Positions 1 to 6,670 of a stretch of 64,000 bases of DNA are shown here, in pieces. The notes under the pieces were generated by a model. It did no database searches and was not told the DNA's origin. It was given only the letters and a program-made list of their open reading frames with translations. A program made the position numbers and the translations under genes. The stretch comes from Nostoc foliaceum FACHB-393 (GTDB lineage Bacteria; Cyanobacteriota; Cyanobacteriia; Cyanobacteriales; Nostocaceae). The DNA is taken from the NCBI RefSeq assembly GCF_014698505.1, contig NZ_JACJTD010000017.1, positions 62,001 to 126,000 of the forward strand, read 5' to 3'. Positions within the stretch are counted from its first letter, which is position 1. Each line of letters begins with the position of its first letter.

Positions 1-534
1 GGACAACGCAAAGGCGAAATGCAAGATATGCAACCAGGTAGTGGCGATCGCACCCAGTTAGAGTTTGTCATTCCCGCCCGTGGATTGATTGGTTTCCGGG
101 GTGAATTCATGCGGATGACTCGTGGCGAAGGCATCATGAACCACAGCTTCTTAGACTACCGTCCAATCAGTGGTGATATTGAAGCCCGTAACAAAGGCGT
201 TTTAATCTCCTTTGAAGAAGGCGTTTCTACCTTCTACGCCATGAGAAATGCCGAAGATAGAGGAGCATTCTTTATTACTCCAGGTACAAAGGTTTACAGA
301 GGTATGATTGTGGGAGAACACAATCGTTCCCAAGATTTGGAATTGAATATCTGTAAAACCAAGCAGTTAACCAACCACCGCGCTGCTGGTGGCGATGAAT
401 TGGTTCAGTTGCAAGCACCAATAGACATGAGTCTAGAACGTGCTTTGGAATACATTGGCCCCGATGAATTGGTGGAAGTTACACCCCAATCAATTCGTCT
501 ACGGAAGATGTCGAAGAAGTTGGCTAAACGGTAA
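1..534 (+). CDS. typA: TypA/BipA ribosome-associated GTPase, C-terminal part
   Basis: Only the last 177 residues are inside the window; the reading frame is open from base 1, so the gene starts to the left. TypA/BipA is a translational GTPase that binds the 70S ribosome and affects stress responses and ribosome assembly. The G domain is not visible here. What remains is the BipA-specific C-terminal region, recognised by KGEMQDM near the edge, the segment ARGLIGFRGEFM and the following TRGEG, and a basic tail ending KMSKKLAKR. A good rho-independent terminator follows 28 bases after the stop, so it probably ends its own transcript. Identification rests on recalled family motifs and is strong. 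Confidence 0.95.
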   Translation, partial: GQRKGEMQDMQPGSGDRTQLEFVIPARGLIGFRGEFMRMTRGEGIMNHSFLDYRPISGDIEARNKGVLISFEEGVSTFYAMRNAEDRGAFFITPGTKVYRGMIVGEHNRSQDLELNICKTKQLTNHRAAGGDELVQLQAPIDMSLERALEYIGPDELVEVTPQSIRLRKMSKKLAKR

Positions 535-561
535 GTAAAGTTTATTGATTGATTAATTTAG

Positions 562-590
562 AAAGCCCACATCAGTGGGCTTTTTATTTT
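562..590 (+). terminator. Rho-independent terminator of typA
   Basis: A perfect 9-bp stem (AAAGCCCAC / GTGGGCTTT) with a 4-base loop is followed by a T-rich run (TTTTTATTTT). It sits just after the typA stop codon. Confidence 0.9.
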
Positions 591-799
591 GTTAGTTATA
601 TTTGTCCATGTCTTTTTAAGTTGCTAAATTCCTCAAAACTCTCTAGTGTTGTTTGTCGGAGTTGTAACCGAAAAGACAAGTATGTCTTCTGTGAAGATTT
701 AACTATTCGTTCTGTTAATTAAGGCATGAGGTTTTTACTGATACAGCTGTGATAATTGTCAGTAGATAATAAAACTGACCAAACCCTAATTAGTGCAGT

Positions 800-1162
800 A
801 TGGCCGCAAATAGCATTAAGTTTACGATCGCCTTCAACGACCCTGACTTGGACGAGGAAGAAAAGGACGAGCAGGTTCAACGGCTAATTACTGAACTGAA
901 GCAAAGTGACGAGGTAGATGCAGTTGGTCGTGTTCTTGACCCCAGCCCACCAGAAGGCAACAAAGCATTAGGCGGGTTTCTGGTGGGTATGTTAATGGCT
1001 GAGGTAAATACAGCCAATGCGAAAAAGGTGGTGGGATTTCTGGGCGATCGCCTCGGTCGTAAACCCATTGAACTGTCGGTAGAAGCCAACGGCAAGAAGC
1101 TAACAGTTTACAGCGATATCGACAGGCATTTGCGGGATCTGTTGAAAATGAATATCCCCTGA
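800..1162 (+). CDS. EACC1-like effector-associated component
   Basis: A 120-residue soluble protein. The segment FTIAFNDPDLDEEEKDEQ, followed by a helix and the late strand VEANGKKLTVYS, matches the layout I know for effector-associated constant component EACC1, a small ferredoxin-like adaptor found beside caspase, trypsin or TIR effectors in bacterial conflict systems. No effector enzyme is encoded next to it here, only coiled-coil genes. The last 15 or so residues look foreign: the same DNA read one frame over resembles the N-terminal region of the next gene (see findings), so the C terminus may be a deletion-junction product. The ATG has no clear ribosome binding site. Family call is from memory of the pattern, moderate confidence. 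Confidence 0.62.
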   Translation: MAANSIKFTIAFNDPDLDEEEKDEQVQRLITELKQSDEVDAVGRVLDPSPPEGNKALGGFLVGMLMAEVNTANAKKVVGFLGDRLGRKPIELSVEANGKKLTVYSDIDRHLRDLLKMNIP

Positions 1163-1191
1163 GTAATCATGTACGGTCTGAGCTAGAAGAC

Positions 1192-1626
1192 TTGCGGGAA
1201 GTTTTGGGGCTAAGGCAGGAAGATATAGACTCTATTGAGCAAGAATTTATCGCTCAAAAACAAGTTGAGCAGCAACAGTATGTAGAATCTCAAGGAATAG
1301 GCTTATATCGATTGCTTGTTGAAACGCAGTCGGTTGAGTTTTCAGATCAAATCGGAATTATCGATGGGAATAATCAAGTTAAAAATACTACGACTATGAC
1401 TAATGGATTACCTGAGCGTAAGCGCCGTAGGCTAGAGCAAGAACGGGATTCATTGCAGCAGCAATATGAACTTGCCAGTGAAAAACTCAGTCGATTGCGT
1501 CAGGCTCTTACTGTTGAAGTTGATCCCTCAACGAAATTGAAATTGGAGAAGCAAAGAGAACAAGCTCAAACAGACCTCAATCAGATTGATGAGCAGCTTG
1601 AACAAATTGAGCTACTTCTAGGTTAA
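1192..1626 (+). CDS. Effector-associated coiled-coil protein, probably 5'-truncated
   Basis: The annotated start is a TTG, the only start codon near the front of this frame. The frame is open further upstream inside the preceding gene and there reads YRQAFAGSVENEYPLS and then RSELEDLREVLGL, a pattern I associate with a helical domain in cyanobacterial GUN4/FGE-type proteins. That implies the gene lost its true start by deletion. Residues 11-45 continue this domain (EDIDSIEQEFIAQKQVE). Residues about 75-143 form a coiled coil starting LPERKRRRLEQERDSLQQQ, related to the two following genes through the motif L..LRQ......DP...KL. It may be poorly translated or a pseudogene. No enzymatic domain is seen. 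Confidence 0.5.
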   Translation: MREVLGLRQEDIDSIEQEFIAQKQVEQQQYVESQGIGLYRLLVETQSVEFSDQIGIIDGNNQVKNTTTMTNGLPERKRRRLEQERDSLQQQYELASEKLSRLRQALTVEVDPSTKLKLEKQREQAQTDLNQIDEQLEQIELLLG

Positions 1627-1662
1627 GGTGGTCATGAAATTTAGCTGACGGAGAAAGAATTA

Positions 1663-2166
1663 ATGTCATCTACGCGACGTTTGCAGGTTATATATGAAAG
1701 CAAACAGCAAGAATGGGAAACAGTTCATGAACGCTTGAATTCTCTCCGTCAGAGTAGAACTATTGAAACAGATCCTGAAAACCATTTCAAGCTTGATCGT
1801 CGAGTCAAAGCAATTGAGCAAGAGTTAAAAGTTATTCAAGATGAACTCAATCAAATTGAGCATCAACTTGATCTGTTAGGAAGTAGTAAAGATGAGTCTA
1901 CGCCTGAAAAAGTTACACAAACTTCTTTTGTTCAACAACAGAGACGAGAAAGGTCTGATATTGGAGCATATCAATCATCTTATGCTTCCAAGCCATCAAC
2001 ATCATCTAAACGCAGGATTCTTGCTGGGTTCCTCATTATGGCTGGAATAGGCTTGATAGGTTCTGCAATCTATTTGATGGTTATCGCCCCCTATGCAATA
2101 CCAGTAATAGCTTTATATGGTTTGCTTGGACTGCTCATTGGAGGGATCGGAATATATCTTTGGTAA
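1663..2166 (+). CDS. Coiled-coil protein with C-terminal membrane hairpin
   Basis: 167 residues. Residues 1-72 are a predicted coiled coil (STRRLQVIYESKQQEW...LNSLRQSRTIETDP...HFKLDRRVKAIEQEL). This resembles the N-terminal coiled-coil module seen before TIR, caspase or NTPase domains in cyanobacteria. A Ser/Gln-rich linker follows, then two hydrophobic segments at about 117-138 and 143-166 that end the protein. A GGAG-type ribosome binding site lies upstream (acggagaaagaattaATG). It is about 65% similar by eye to the next gene over the first 70 residues, so the two are tandem duplicates. No catalytic domain is seen. A membrane-anchored adaptor is inference. Confidence 0.72.
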   Translation: MSSTRRLQVIYESKQQEWETVHERLNSLRQSRTIETDPENHFKLDRRVKAIEQELKVIQDELNQIEHQLDLLGSSKDESTPEKVTQTSFVQQQRRERSDIGAYQSSYASKPSTSSKRRILAGFLIMAGIGLIGSAIYLMVIAPYAIPVIALYGLLGLLIGGIGIYLW

Positions 2167-2205
2167 ATATACAAGGTAAACTAAGTAGCTGATGGAGCAA
2201 ATCTG

Positions 2206-2715
2206 ATGTCATCTGTTCGACGTTTGCAAGCAATGTATGACAGCAAACAGCAAGAGTGGGACGTTGTTCACGAGCGGCTGACTTCTCTTCGTCAAGCTAA
2301 ACTGATTGAGACAGATCCAGGAAATCAATTTAAACTAGACCGTCAAATTAAAAGTATTGAGCAGGAACTTGGTATCATTCAGCAAGAACTTACTCAATTT
2401 GAGCAGCAACTTGCTCAAGTAAGACACGAACATAAGTTTCAATCTCAGCAAGACTATTCTGCCTCAAACAAATCCACTTCATCATTGCCAACACAGCCTA
2501 GATACGAAAGAGCTAATCCTGATAGTTCATCTAATGTCCTTTGGACATCATTAGCGAGCCTGTTCATAATTGCAGGATTGGCTCTGATGGCAGCAGGAAT
2601 TTTCATGGCCGCACCAAACTTTCAGTGTGGTTACTGCTTGGGGTACTTTTTTGCGGGCTTAGGTATGTTCCTTCTAGGATGCTTATTCTGGTTTTTCCGA
2701 AAACGAAGAAATTGA
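2206..2715 (+). CDS. Coiled-coil protein with C-terminal membrane segments (paralogue of upstream gene)
   Basis: 169 residues and the same plan as the gene 40 bases upstream. The N-terminal coiled coil (SSVRRLQAMYDSKQQEW, then ETDPGNQFKLDRQIKSIEQEL) is near-identical in pattern. The linker is low-complexity, and two hydrophobic segments follow at about 109-128 and 137-160, with a Cys pair (CGYC) between them and a basic tail FRKRRN. Ribosome binding site GGAG is visible (gatggagcaaatctgATG). The membrane part diverges from its neighbour more than the coiled coil does, suggesting the coiled coil is the interaction surface under constraint. Function unknown; probably transcribed with the upstream genes. 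Confidence 0.72.
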   Translation: MSSVRRLQAMYDSKQQEWDVVHERLTSLRQAKLIETDPGNQFKLDRQIKSIEQELGIIQQELTQFEQQLAQVRHEHKFQSQQDYSASNKSTSSLPTQPRYERANPDSSSNVLWTSLASLFIIAGLALMAAGIFMAAPNFQCGYCLGYFFAGLGMFLLGCLFWFFRKRRN

Positions 2716-2813
2716 TATCAAGATTAAGAATAAAAAGTTATTTTGTCCTTTGGTATACCAACGCCCTAAACGCTTTATACGATTAGCCAACCGAGATGTT
2801 GTCAGGATTATGT

Positions 2814-2872
2814 TAAAAATAAAGAGGACTGAAAAAGCCAACTATTGTCAGTATTTGTGAAACTGCGATCGC
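2814..2872 (+). repeat. Degenerate duplicate of the antitoxin leader
   Basis: A 59-base segment that aligns without gaps to 2955-3013, the ribosome binding site, start and first codons of the downstream antitoxin gene, with about eight mismatches. The start codon is lost in this copy (GTC in place of ATG). Both copies end in a HIP1 octamer (GCGATCGC). Confidence 0.8.
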
Positions 2873-2987
2873 CAAACCCTAGCATAGATTTAGAGTGCGA
2901 TTCCTGCTTTGCATATTTTCACACAAAGCGATCGCCCTTAGTCAAATTTTTGAGTAAAAATGAAGAGGACTGAAAAAGGCAATTATC

Positions 2988-3248
2988 ATGACTATTCGTG
3001 AAACTGCGATCGCAAAATTGCAGCAACTTTCCGAACCACTCCTGCAAGAAGTGACCGATTTCATTGATTTTGTGATCCACAAACATCAAGTTAAAATTGC
3101 TGACACTCAGCCTGATGAACCACTTGTGGAAAAATGGTCACAATGGTTTGAGGCTGTGGATTGCCTAGAGGTATCTCCACCTGAACCAGTCAGCAACTAT
3201 CAGCAACTCCTACTCAACAAGTATCAGCAACAAGGGCTAGAGCTATGA
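2988..3248 (+). CDS. VapB-like/DUF2281-type antitoxin
   Basis: 86 residues, acidic C-terminal half. The N terminus (TIRETAIAKLQQLSEPLLQEVTDF) matches the short helical antitoxins of the DUF2281/VapB-like type common in cyanobacteria. The stop overlaps the start of the PIN toxin gene by four bases (ATGA), the usual arrangement of an antitoxin upstream of its toxin. Ribosome binding site GAGGA lies in the leader. The leader and first codons occur again as a dead copy 141 bases upstream, and the whole gene occurs again in degenerate form at 4442-4690. Expected role: bind and neutralise the PIN toxin and repress the operon. Confidence 0.8.
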   Translation: MTIRETAIAKLQQLSEPLLQEVTDFIDFVIHKHQVKIADTQPDEPLVEKWSQWFEAVDCLEVSPPEPVSNYQQLLLNKYQQQGLEL

Positions 3249-3655
3249 TCCTGTGCGATGCAGGAGTCTTATTGTGTTTAGTTGATCCCACTCAGCCTCA
3301 GCACAATGCTTATAAAATCGCAGTGATGCGTTTGGCAAAGCCTCTCGTCACAACCTGGTCATGCCTGACAGAAGCCATGTATCTTGCCCTGCATCGTGGT
3401 GGGTGGCAAATGCAAAAACAGTTGGGGCAGCTTCTTTTAGATAAATTGCTGACCGTTTACGAGATTCAGGAAAGTGATTACAGCCGTTTGTTGGCGCTGA
3501 TGGAACAATACCGCGATCGCCCAATGGATTTAGCAGATGCAACGTTGGTTTTGACGGCTGAAAAGACAGGGTATCGTCAAATTCTCACTCTCGATTCTGA
3601 TTTCTTATTTTATCGAATTGGTCATCAAGACACCTTTGAAATTATTTCAGTCTGA
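3245..3655 (+). CDS. PIN-domain ribonuclease toxin (VapC family)
   Basis: 136 residues covering one whole PIN domain. The expected acidic metal-binding residues are present: D5 in ILCDAG, E43 in LTEAMY, D95 and D98 in MDLADATLV, and D117/D119 in TLDSDF. PIN toxins cleave RNA, often tRNA or rRNA, when the antitoxin is degraded. It is translationally coupled to the antitoxin through an ATGA overlap. All catalytic positions are intact, so this copy is likely active, unlike its decayed duplicate downstream. Confidence 0.87.
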   Translation: MILCDAGVLLCLVDPTQPQHNAYKIAVMRLAKPLVTTWSCLTEAMYLALHRGGWQMQKQLGQLLLDKLLTVYEIQESDYSRLLALMEQYRDRPMDLADATLVLTAEKTGYRQILTLDSDFLFYRIGHQDTFEIISV

Positions 3656-3728
3656 AGCGATAAGTAACCAAATCACGATTTAGACGAGGTTTAGCAACGC
3701 CACTATGCCCCTTTGAATTAACTGTACG

Positions 3729-3760
3729 TAGGCGTAGCCCGTCGTAGACATCGCCCTTAC
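3729..3760. repeat. Short Nostoc-type dispersed repeat
   Basis: The stretch GGCGTAGCCCGTCGTAGACA followed by TCGCCCTTAC is of the class of short GC-richer repeats scattered between genes in Nostoc genomes. A related stretch occurs inside the 3' end of the BY-kinase gene (GTAGCTTGCCGCCGTAGGCA). Assignment is from memory of such elements. Confidence 0.5.
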
Positions 3761-3824
3761 GGAAATATCTCTGTTTGATAAAACGTATTGACAACGTAAA
3801 TACACAATGTCTACTATGTAAGGT

Positions 3825-4123
3825 ATGGATGTGTATTTCGTGCTTAATGTTGTCACTTTCGTTTGGAACGAAGAAAAAGCTTGGATAAATCCCAGCAATC
3901 ATGATGGCGTGACATTTCAGCAAGCCACATAGGCATTTTTCGATCCGTTTTTAGTGGTTGTTGATGCAAGTCGCAATGATGAACAAAGAGATGCTGTTAT
4001 TGGCTTAGACAAACGGTGGAATCTTCTGTATGTCGTCTACATTGAACGTGAAAACGAAATAATTCGGATCATTTCAGCACGCACAACGCAACACGCAAGG
4101 AGCGAGAATATTATGAAAGCTGA
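3825..4123 (+). pseudogene. brnT: brnT toxin pseudogene
   Basis: Reading from the ATG, the translation begins MDVYFVLNVVTFVWNEEKAW and continues NPSNHDGVTFQQAT, then a TAG at 3930-3932, then AFFDPFLVVVDASRNDEQRD and the BrnT signature IIRIISAR. BrnT is the ribonuclease toxin of the BrnT-BrnA pair. Two lesions are visible. One is the in-frame nonsense codon. The other is a frameshift near 4083-4093: past it the ancestral C terminus (ATRKEREYYES, then TGA at 4121) is in another frame. The normal overlap of the brnT end with the brnA start is still recognisable. The toxin is almost certainly inactive. Confidence 0.82.
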
Positions 4124-4397
4124 AGCACTGAAAAAGCGACTCGATAAAAATCGTCCAATGACGACAGTCACAATTCGCATTCCTGAAGATGTCATTGAAG
4201 ATTTGAAAAGAATAGCACCATTACTGGGATTTTCTGGCTATCAACCGTTAGTTCGTACCTATATTGGACAAGGACTCAGAACTGATCTAGAGCGACTAGA
4301 GGGTGATACTGTTTCAGCACTGATTGCTAGTTTAAAGCGTCATGGTGTTAGTGATGAGGTTATCTGTGAAGCCCTCAACAAAATTTCTCAAAGATAG
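4113..4397 (+). CDS. brnA: BrnA-like antitoxin, orphaned
   Basis: 94 residues starting MKAEALKKRLDKNRPM, followed by a ribbon-helix-helix type segment (TTVTIRIPEDVIEDLKRIA) and GFSGYQPLVRTYIGQGL. This matches BrnA/CopG-type antitoxins, which bind BrnT and repress their own operon. The ATG sits inside the final codons of the decayed brnT, as expected for the coupled pair. The frameshift in brnT joins the toxin frame to this one, so a longer reading frame exists, but the internal ATG is the natural start. The gene is intact while its toxin is broken, so it may persist as a regulator or simply not yet have decayed. Confidence 0.8.
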   Translation: MKAEALKKRLDKNRPMTTVTIRIPEDVIEDLKRIAPLLGFSGYQPLVRTYIGQGLRTDLERLEGDTVSALIASLKRHGVSDEVICEALNKISQR

Positions 4398-4403
4398 TTC
4401 AAT

Positions 4404-4443
4404 TGCGATGCCTTCTCTACGAGACGCTACGCGAACGCTAACG
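4404..4443. repeat. Short dispersed repeat inserted at a HIP1-like site
   Basis: The segment CCTTCTCTACGAGACGCTAC then GCGAACGCTAA is a common Nostoc intergenic repeat type. It lies between GCGAT and CGCAAAATTG, which are contiguous (GCGATCGCAAAATTG) in the intact antitoxin gene upstream, suggesting insertion into the HIP1 octamer of the duplicated copy. Confidence 0.65.
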
Positions 4444-4690
4444 CAAAATTGCAGCAACTTTCCGAACCACTCTTGCAAGAAGTGACCGATTTCATTGATT
4501 TTGTTATCCACAAACATCAAGTTAAATTTGCTGACAGTCAGCCTAATGAAACGCTTGTAGAAAAATGGTTACAATGGTTTGAGGCTGTGGATTCCTAGAC
4601 GTATCTCCACCTGAATCAGTCAGCAACTATCAGCAACTCCTATTCAAAAAGTATCGCCAACAAAGGCTAGAGCTATGATTCTGTGCGATG
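4442..4690 (+). pseudogene. Degenerate duplicate of the VapB/PIN module
   Basis: About 250 bases align closely to the intact antitoxin gene from its ninth codon through the start of the PIN gene. The copy lacks a start, carries a one-base deletion (GATTCCTAGACG against GATTGCCTAGAGG) that creates a stop, and ends after the toxin start MILCD followed directly by TAG. It is a non-functional partial duplication. The next gene on the opposite strand ends 18 bases further on. Confidence 0.88.
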
Positions 4691-4708
4691 TAGTTAAAAG
4701 TTAGCAGG

Positions 4709-5080
4709 TCAAAAATTTTCAATATATTTTCTTATAAACACTAATTGATTTGCCATATCTTCGGCTTCTACACTTTCTACTAACTTCAACAAGCCTCGCA
4801 ACTGTTCTCCAATTGCATAGTTCTGTTTCGCAGCAAGTACAATACCTGAATGCTCTTGTTGCTGTTCGAGATAAGCTTTATGCAATCGACAAAAATCACC
4901 AACATTGAAGCTATAAATAACGCGCCTCTGTTCCGTTGTCCAGATTAATTGGCTATCATCAGATGATGCTAATCTATCTGCCTCAGCCATTGTCATTACA
5001 TCAATCCCAGCATTGCGTAAGCCATTAGCTAGAGATCTCTTGCCGGCATCTTCATCTAAATAGAAGCGAATTTGACTCAT
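4709..5080 (-). CDS. DUF5615 PIN-like protein (putative toxin)
   Basis: 123 residues. The N terminus SQIRFYLDEDAGKRSLANGL is the DUF5615/Mut7-C-like PIN signature, with acidic residues D9, E10, D11 and a later GDF (D62) in the position of the usual ND.DF motif. I chose the ATG at 5080 rather than a TTG six bases earlier because it gives the four-base ATGA overlap with the preceding gene. Partnered with a DUF433 gene, this is the common two-gene arrangement proposed to be a toxin-antitoxin system in cyanobacteria. Nuclease activity is inferred from the fold only. Confidence 0.82.
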   Translation of the reverse strand: MSQIRFYLDEDAGKRSLANGLRNAGIDVMTMAEADRLASSDDSQLIWTTEQRRVIYSFNVGDFCRLHKAYLEQQQEHSGIVLAAKQNYAIGEQLRGLLKLVESVEAEDMANQLVFIRKYIENF

Positions 5081-5370
5081 GCACAATTACCTGACATCCA
5101 CTTCGTTTCCAGCGCATTACATTCTGCTTGATATAAAGCAATTTCTCTATCCATTGCCTCCTGATTAGCATAGTAATAGGCAAGCGCCGCATAAACTTGC
5201 GCTAGAGATAAATGTGGATATTCTATAACAATATCTTGAGGAGATAATCCTGCTTGAGAATCCATTACAATGTTTTGAACCGTCATGCGCGTACCAGCAA
5301 TGCAAGGGCGACCTCCAGCAACTTGAGGTGTCCTCACAATTAGGGTTCCAATATCAACTATTGCTACCAT
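5077..5370 (-). CDS. DUF433 protein (putative antitoxin)
   Basis: 97 residues. The core AGGRPCIAGTRMTVQNIV, followed by GLSPQDIVIEYPHLSLAQVY, is the DUF433 signature, a winged-helix-like domain related to VapB45-type antitoxins. It is the first gene of a leftward two-gene operon and its stop overlaps the start of the DUF5615 gene. Predicted to bind DNA and the partner protein. Confidence 0.85.
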   Translation of the reverse strand: MVAIVDIGTLIVRTPQVAGGRPCIAGTRMTVQNIVMDSQAGLSPQDIVIEYPHLSLAQVYAALAYYYANQEAMDREIALYQAECNALETKWMSGNCA

Positions 5371-5421
5371 GTTTTTCCACTCTAACTAAATCAATGAATC
5401 TTCTACGTCTATTCACAAAAA

Positions 5422-5882
5422 TTAGATAAGACTGATATCTTTAAGGTAAAAATTGTCATCTAGTAATTGAACAAGAGTGTAAGGGCACTTTTCTAGAAAA
5501 ATAGTTAAATCGGTTTTAATTTTCACAAGATCAACCGCACTTTGATAAATATTCTCTAAATCATCCTGTAACTTGTTTATTAAATTCGTCGTTAAATGAT
5601 TATTTAAGTCATATCTAAAGGTTTTAATTTCTCAAATACAATGACGATGTTTTTTTCATATTCCACCTGCCAATTTTGGAGTAATAATATATGAATAATG
5701 ATTTGCCTTAATAGACTTTTGGCTTTAGCTAAATCTCTTTTTCCCAAACTGATTAATTCCTCAATTAGGTGTTCTAAATCAATTTTGTTAAATTGTTTTT
5801 GTTTTAATAATTCAATAGTTTTTTCTAACCATAAATTCTCATCGGTTTCATAGAGTTGCTTTAAGTTGGTAGTAATTGTCAT
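5422..5882 (-). pseudogene. DUF29 gene broken by a frameshift
   Basis: The first part reads as an open 92-residue protein with the DUF29 pattern (YETDENLWLEKTIELL, then DLEHLIEELISLGKRDL) but ends early at DMT-stop. In another frame the DNA continues with the missing C-terminal part: EIKTFRYDLNNHLTTNL, DDLENIYQSAVDLVK, FLEKCPYTLVQLLDDNFY, stop at 5422. The full span is not a multiple of three, consistent with one small indel near 5635-5655. DUF29 proteins are about 140-150 residues and of unknown function, common in multicopy in cyanobacteria. A sequencing error is possible. Confidence 0.82.
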
Positions 5883-6005
5883 ATTTTTACCTTCTACCTA
5901 CATTCCATAATCTAATCATATACAATTATGAATTGATAGATGCAAATCACTAAAATACAGAGAAATTGTTAAGTTGTGCATACACTTCTTAAGTGACTCC
6001 AGATT

Positions 6006-6593
6006 ATGAAAAATATTGAGTTGACGCAAGGAAAAATTACAGTTACAGAAAGCACGACTTTAGAAGAGTTCTTAAAACTTCCATACATTGAAGAGTCACC
6101 TGCTTGGGAATATATTAACGGAGAGGCAATTCAGAAACCTATGGGAGGGGCTAAACACAGTTTATTGCAAAAACGTTTAGTTGCAGTAATTGATGCGTTG
6201 GGCAGTAACTACGAAGCCTTTCCTGAATTACGCTGTACCTGCGGTAATCGTTCAGTAGTTCCTGATGTGGTTGTGATCTCTACCAATCAAATACCACTGG
6301 ATGAGAGTGGTGATATTATTAGCAGCGGGATTGATTTTGCGCCCCCTTGGATCATCGAAATTCTTTCCCCTGCTCAAAGTCAAACGAAAGTAACTGGCAA
6401 TATTTTACACTGTTTGAGAAATGGCAGTCAGCTAGGATGGTTGATTGATCAAAGTGAACGCTGTATTTTAGTTTATCAACCTAATTCTTTACCAGATTTG
6501 TTAGCAGGAAAAGATATATTACCAGTGTTAGAAGATTTGAATTTGACGCTCTCCGTTGATGAAGTCTTTACTTGGTTACAGCGTAAGGTTTGA
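6006..6593 (+). CDS. Uma2 family (DUF820) PD-(D/E)XK-like protein
   Basis: 195 residues. It carries the Uma2/DUF820 signature: an N-terminal LEEFLKLPYIEESPAWEYI, then VVPDVVVI and WIIEILSP, which supply the Asp and Glu of a PD-(D/E)XK nuclease-like fold. These genes are highly multiplied in Nostocales, and their biological role is not established. It closes the toxin-antitoxin-rich stretch, and its leader has no clear operon link. Full length for the family. Confidence 0.85.
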   Translation: MKNIELTQGKITVTESTTLEEFLKLPYIEESPAWEYINGEAIQKPMGGAKHSLLQKRLVAVIDALGSNYEAFPELRCTCGNRSVVPDVVVISTNQIPLDESGDIISSGIDFAPPWIIEILSPAQSQTKVTGNILHCLRNGSQLGWLIDQSERCILVYQPNSLPDLLAGKDILPVLEDLNLTLSVDEVFTWLQRKV

Positions 6594-6670
6594 CAGCAAC
6601 TCCCAATCATCAAAAAATCGAACCCTTGAGACACTGTGAATTTCAGGTGGTGTTGGGTTAAAAAAGAAAC

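Noticed and set aside
2541..2786. 81-codon frame over the end of the second coiled-coil membrane gene
   Set aside because: Shadow frame overlapping the true gene; no independent start signal.
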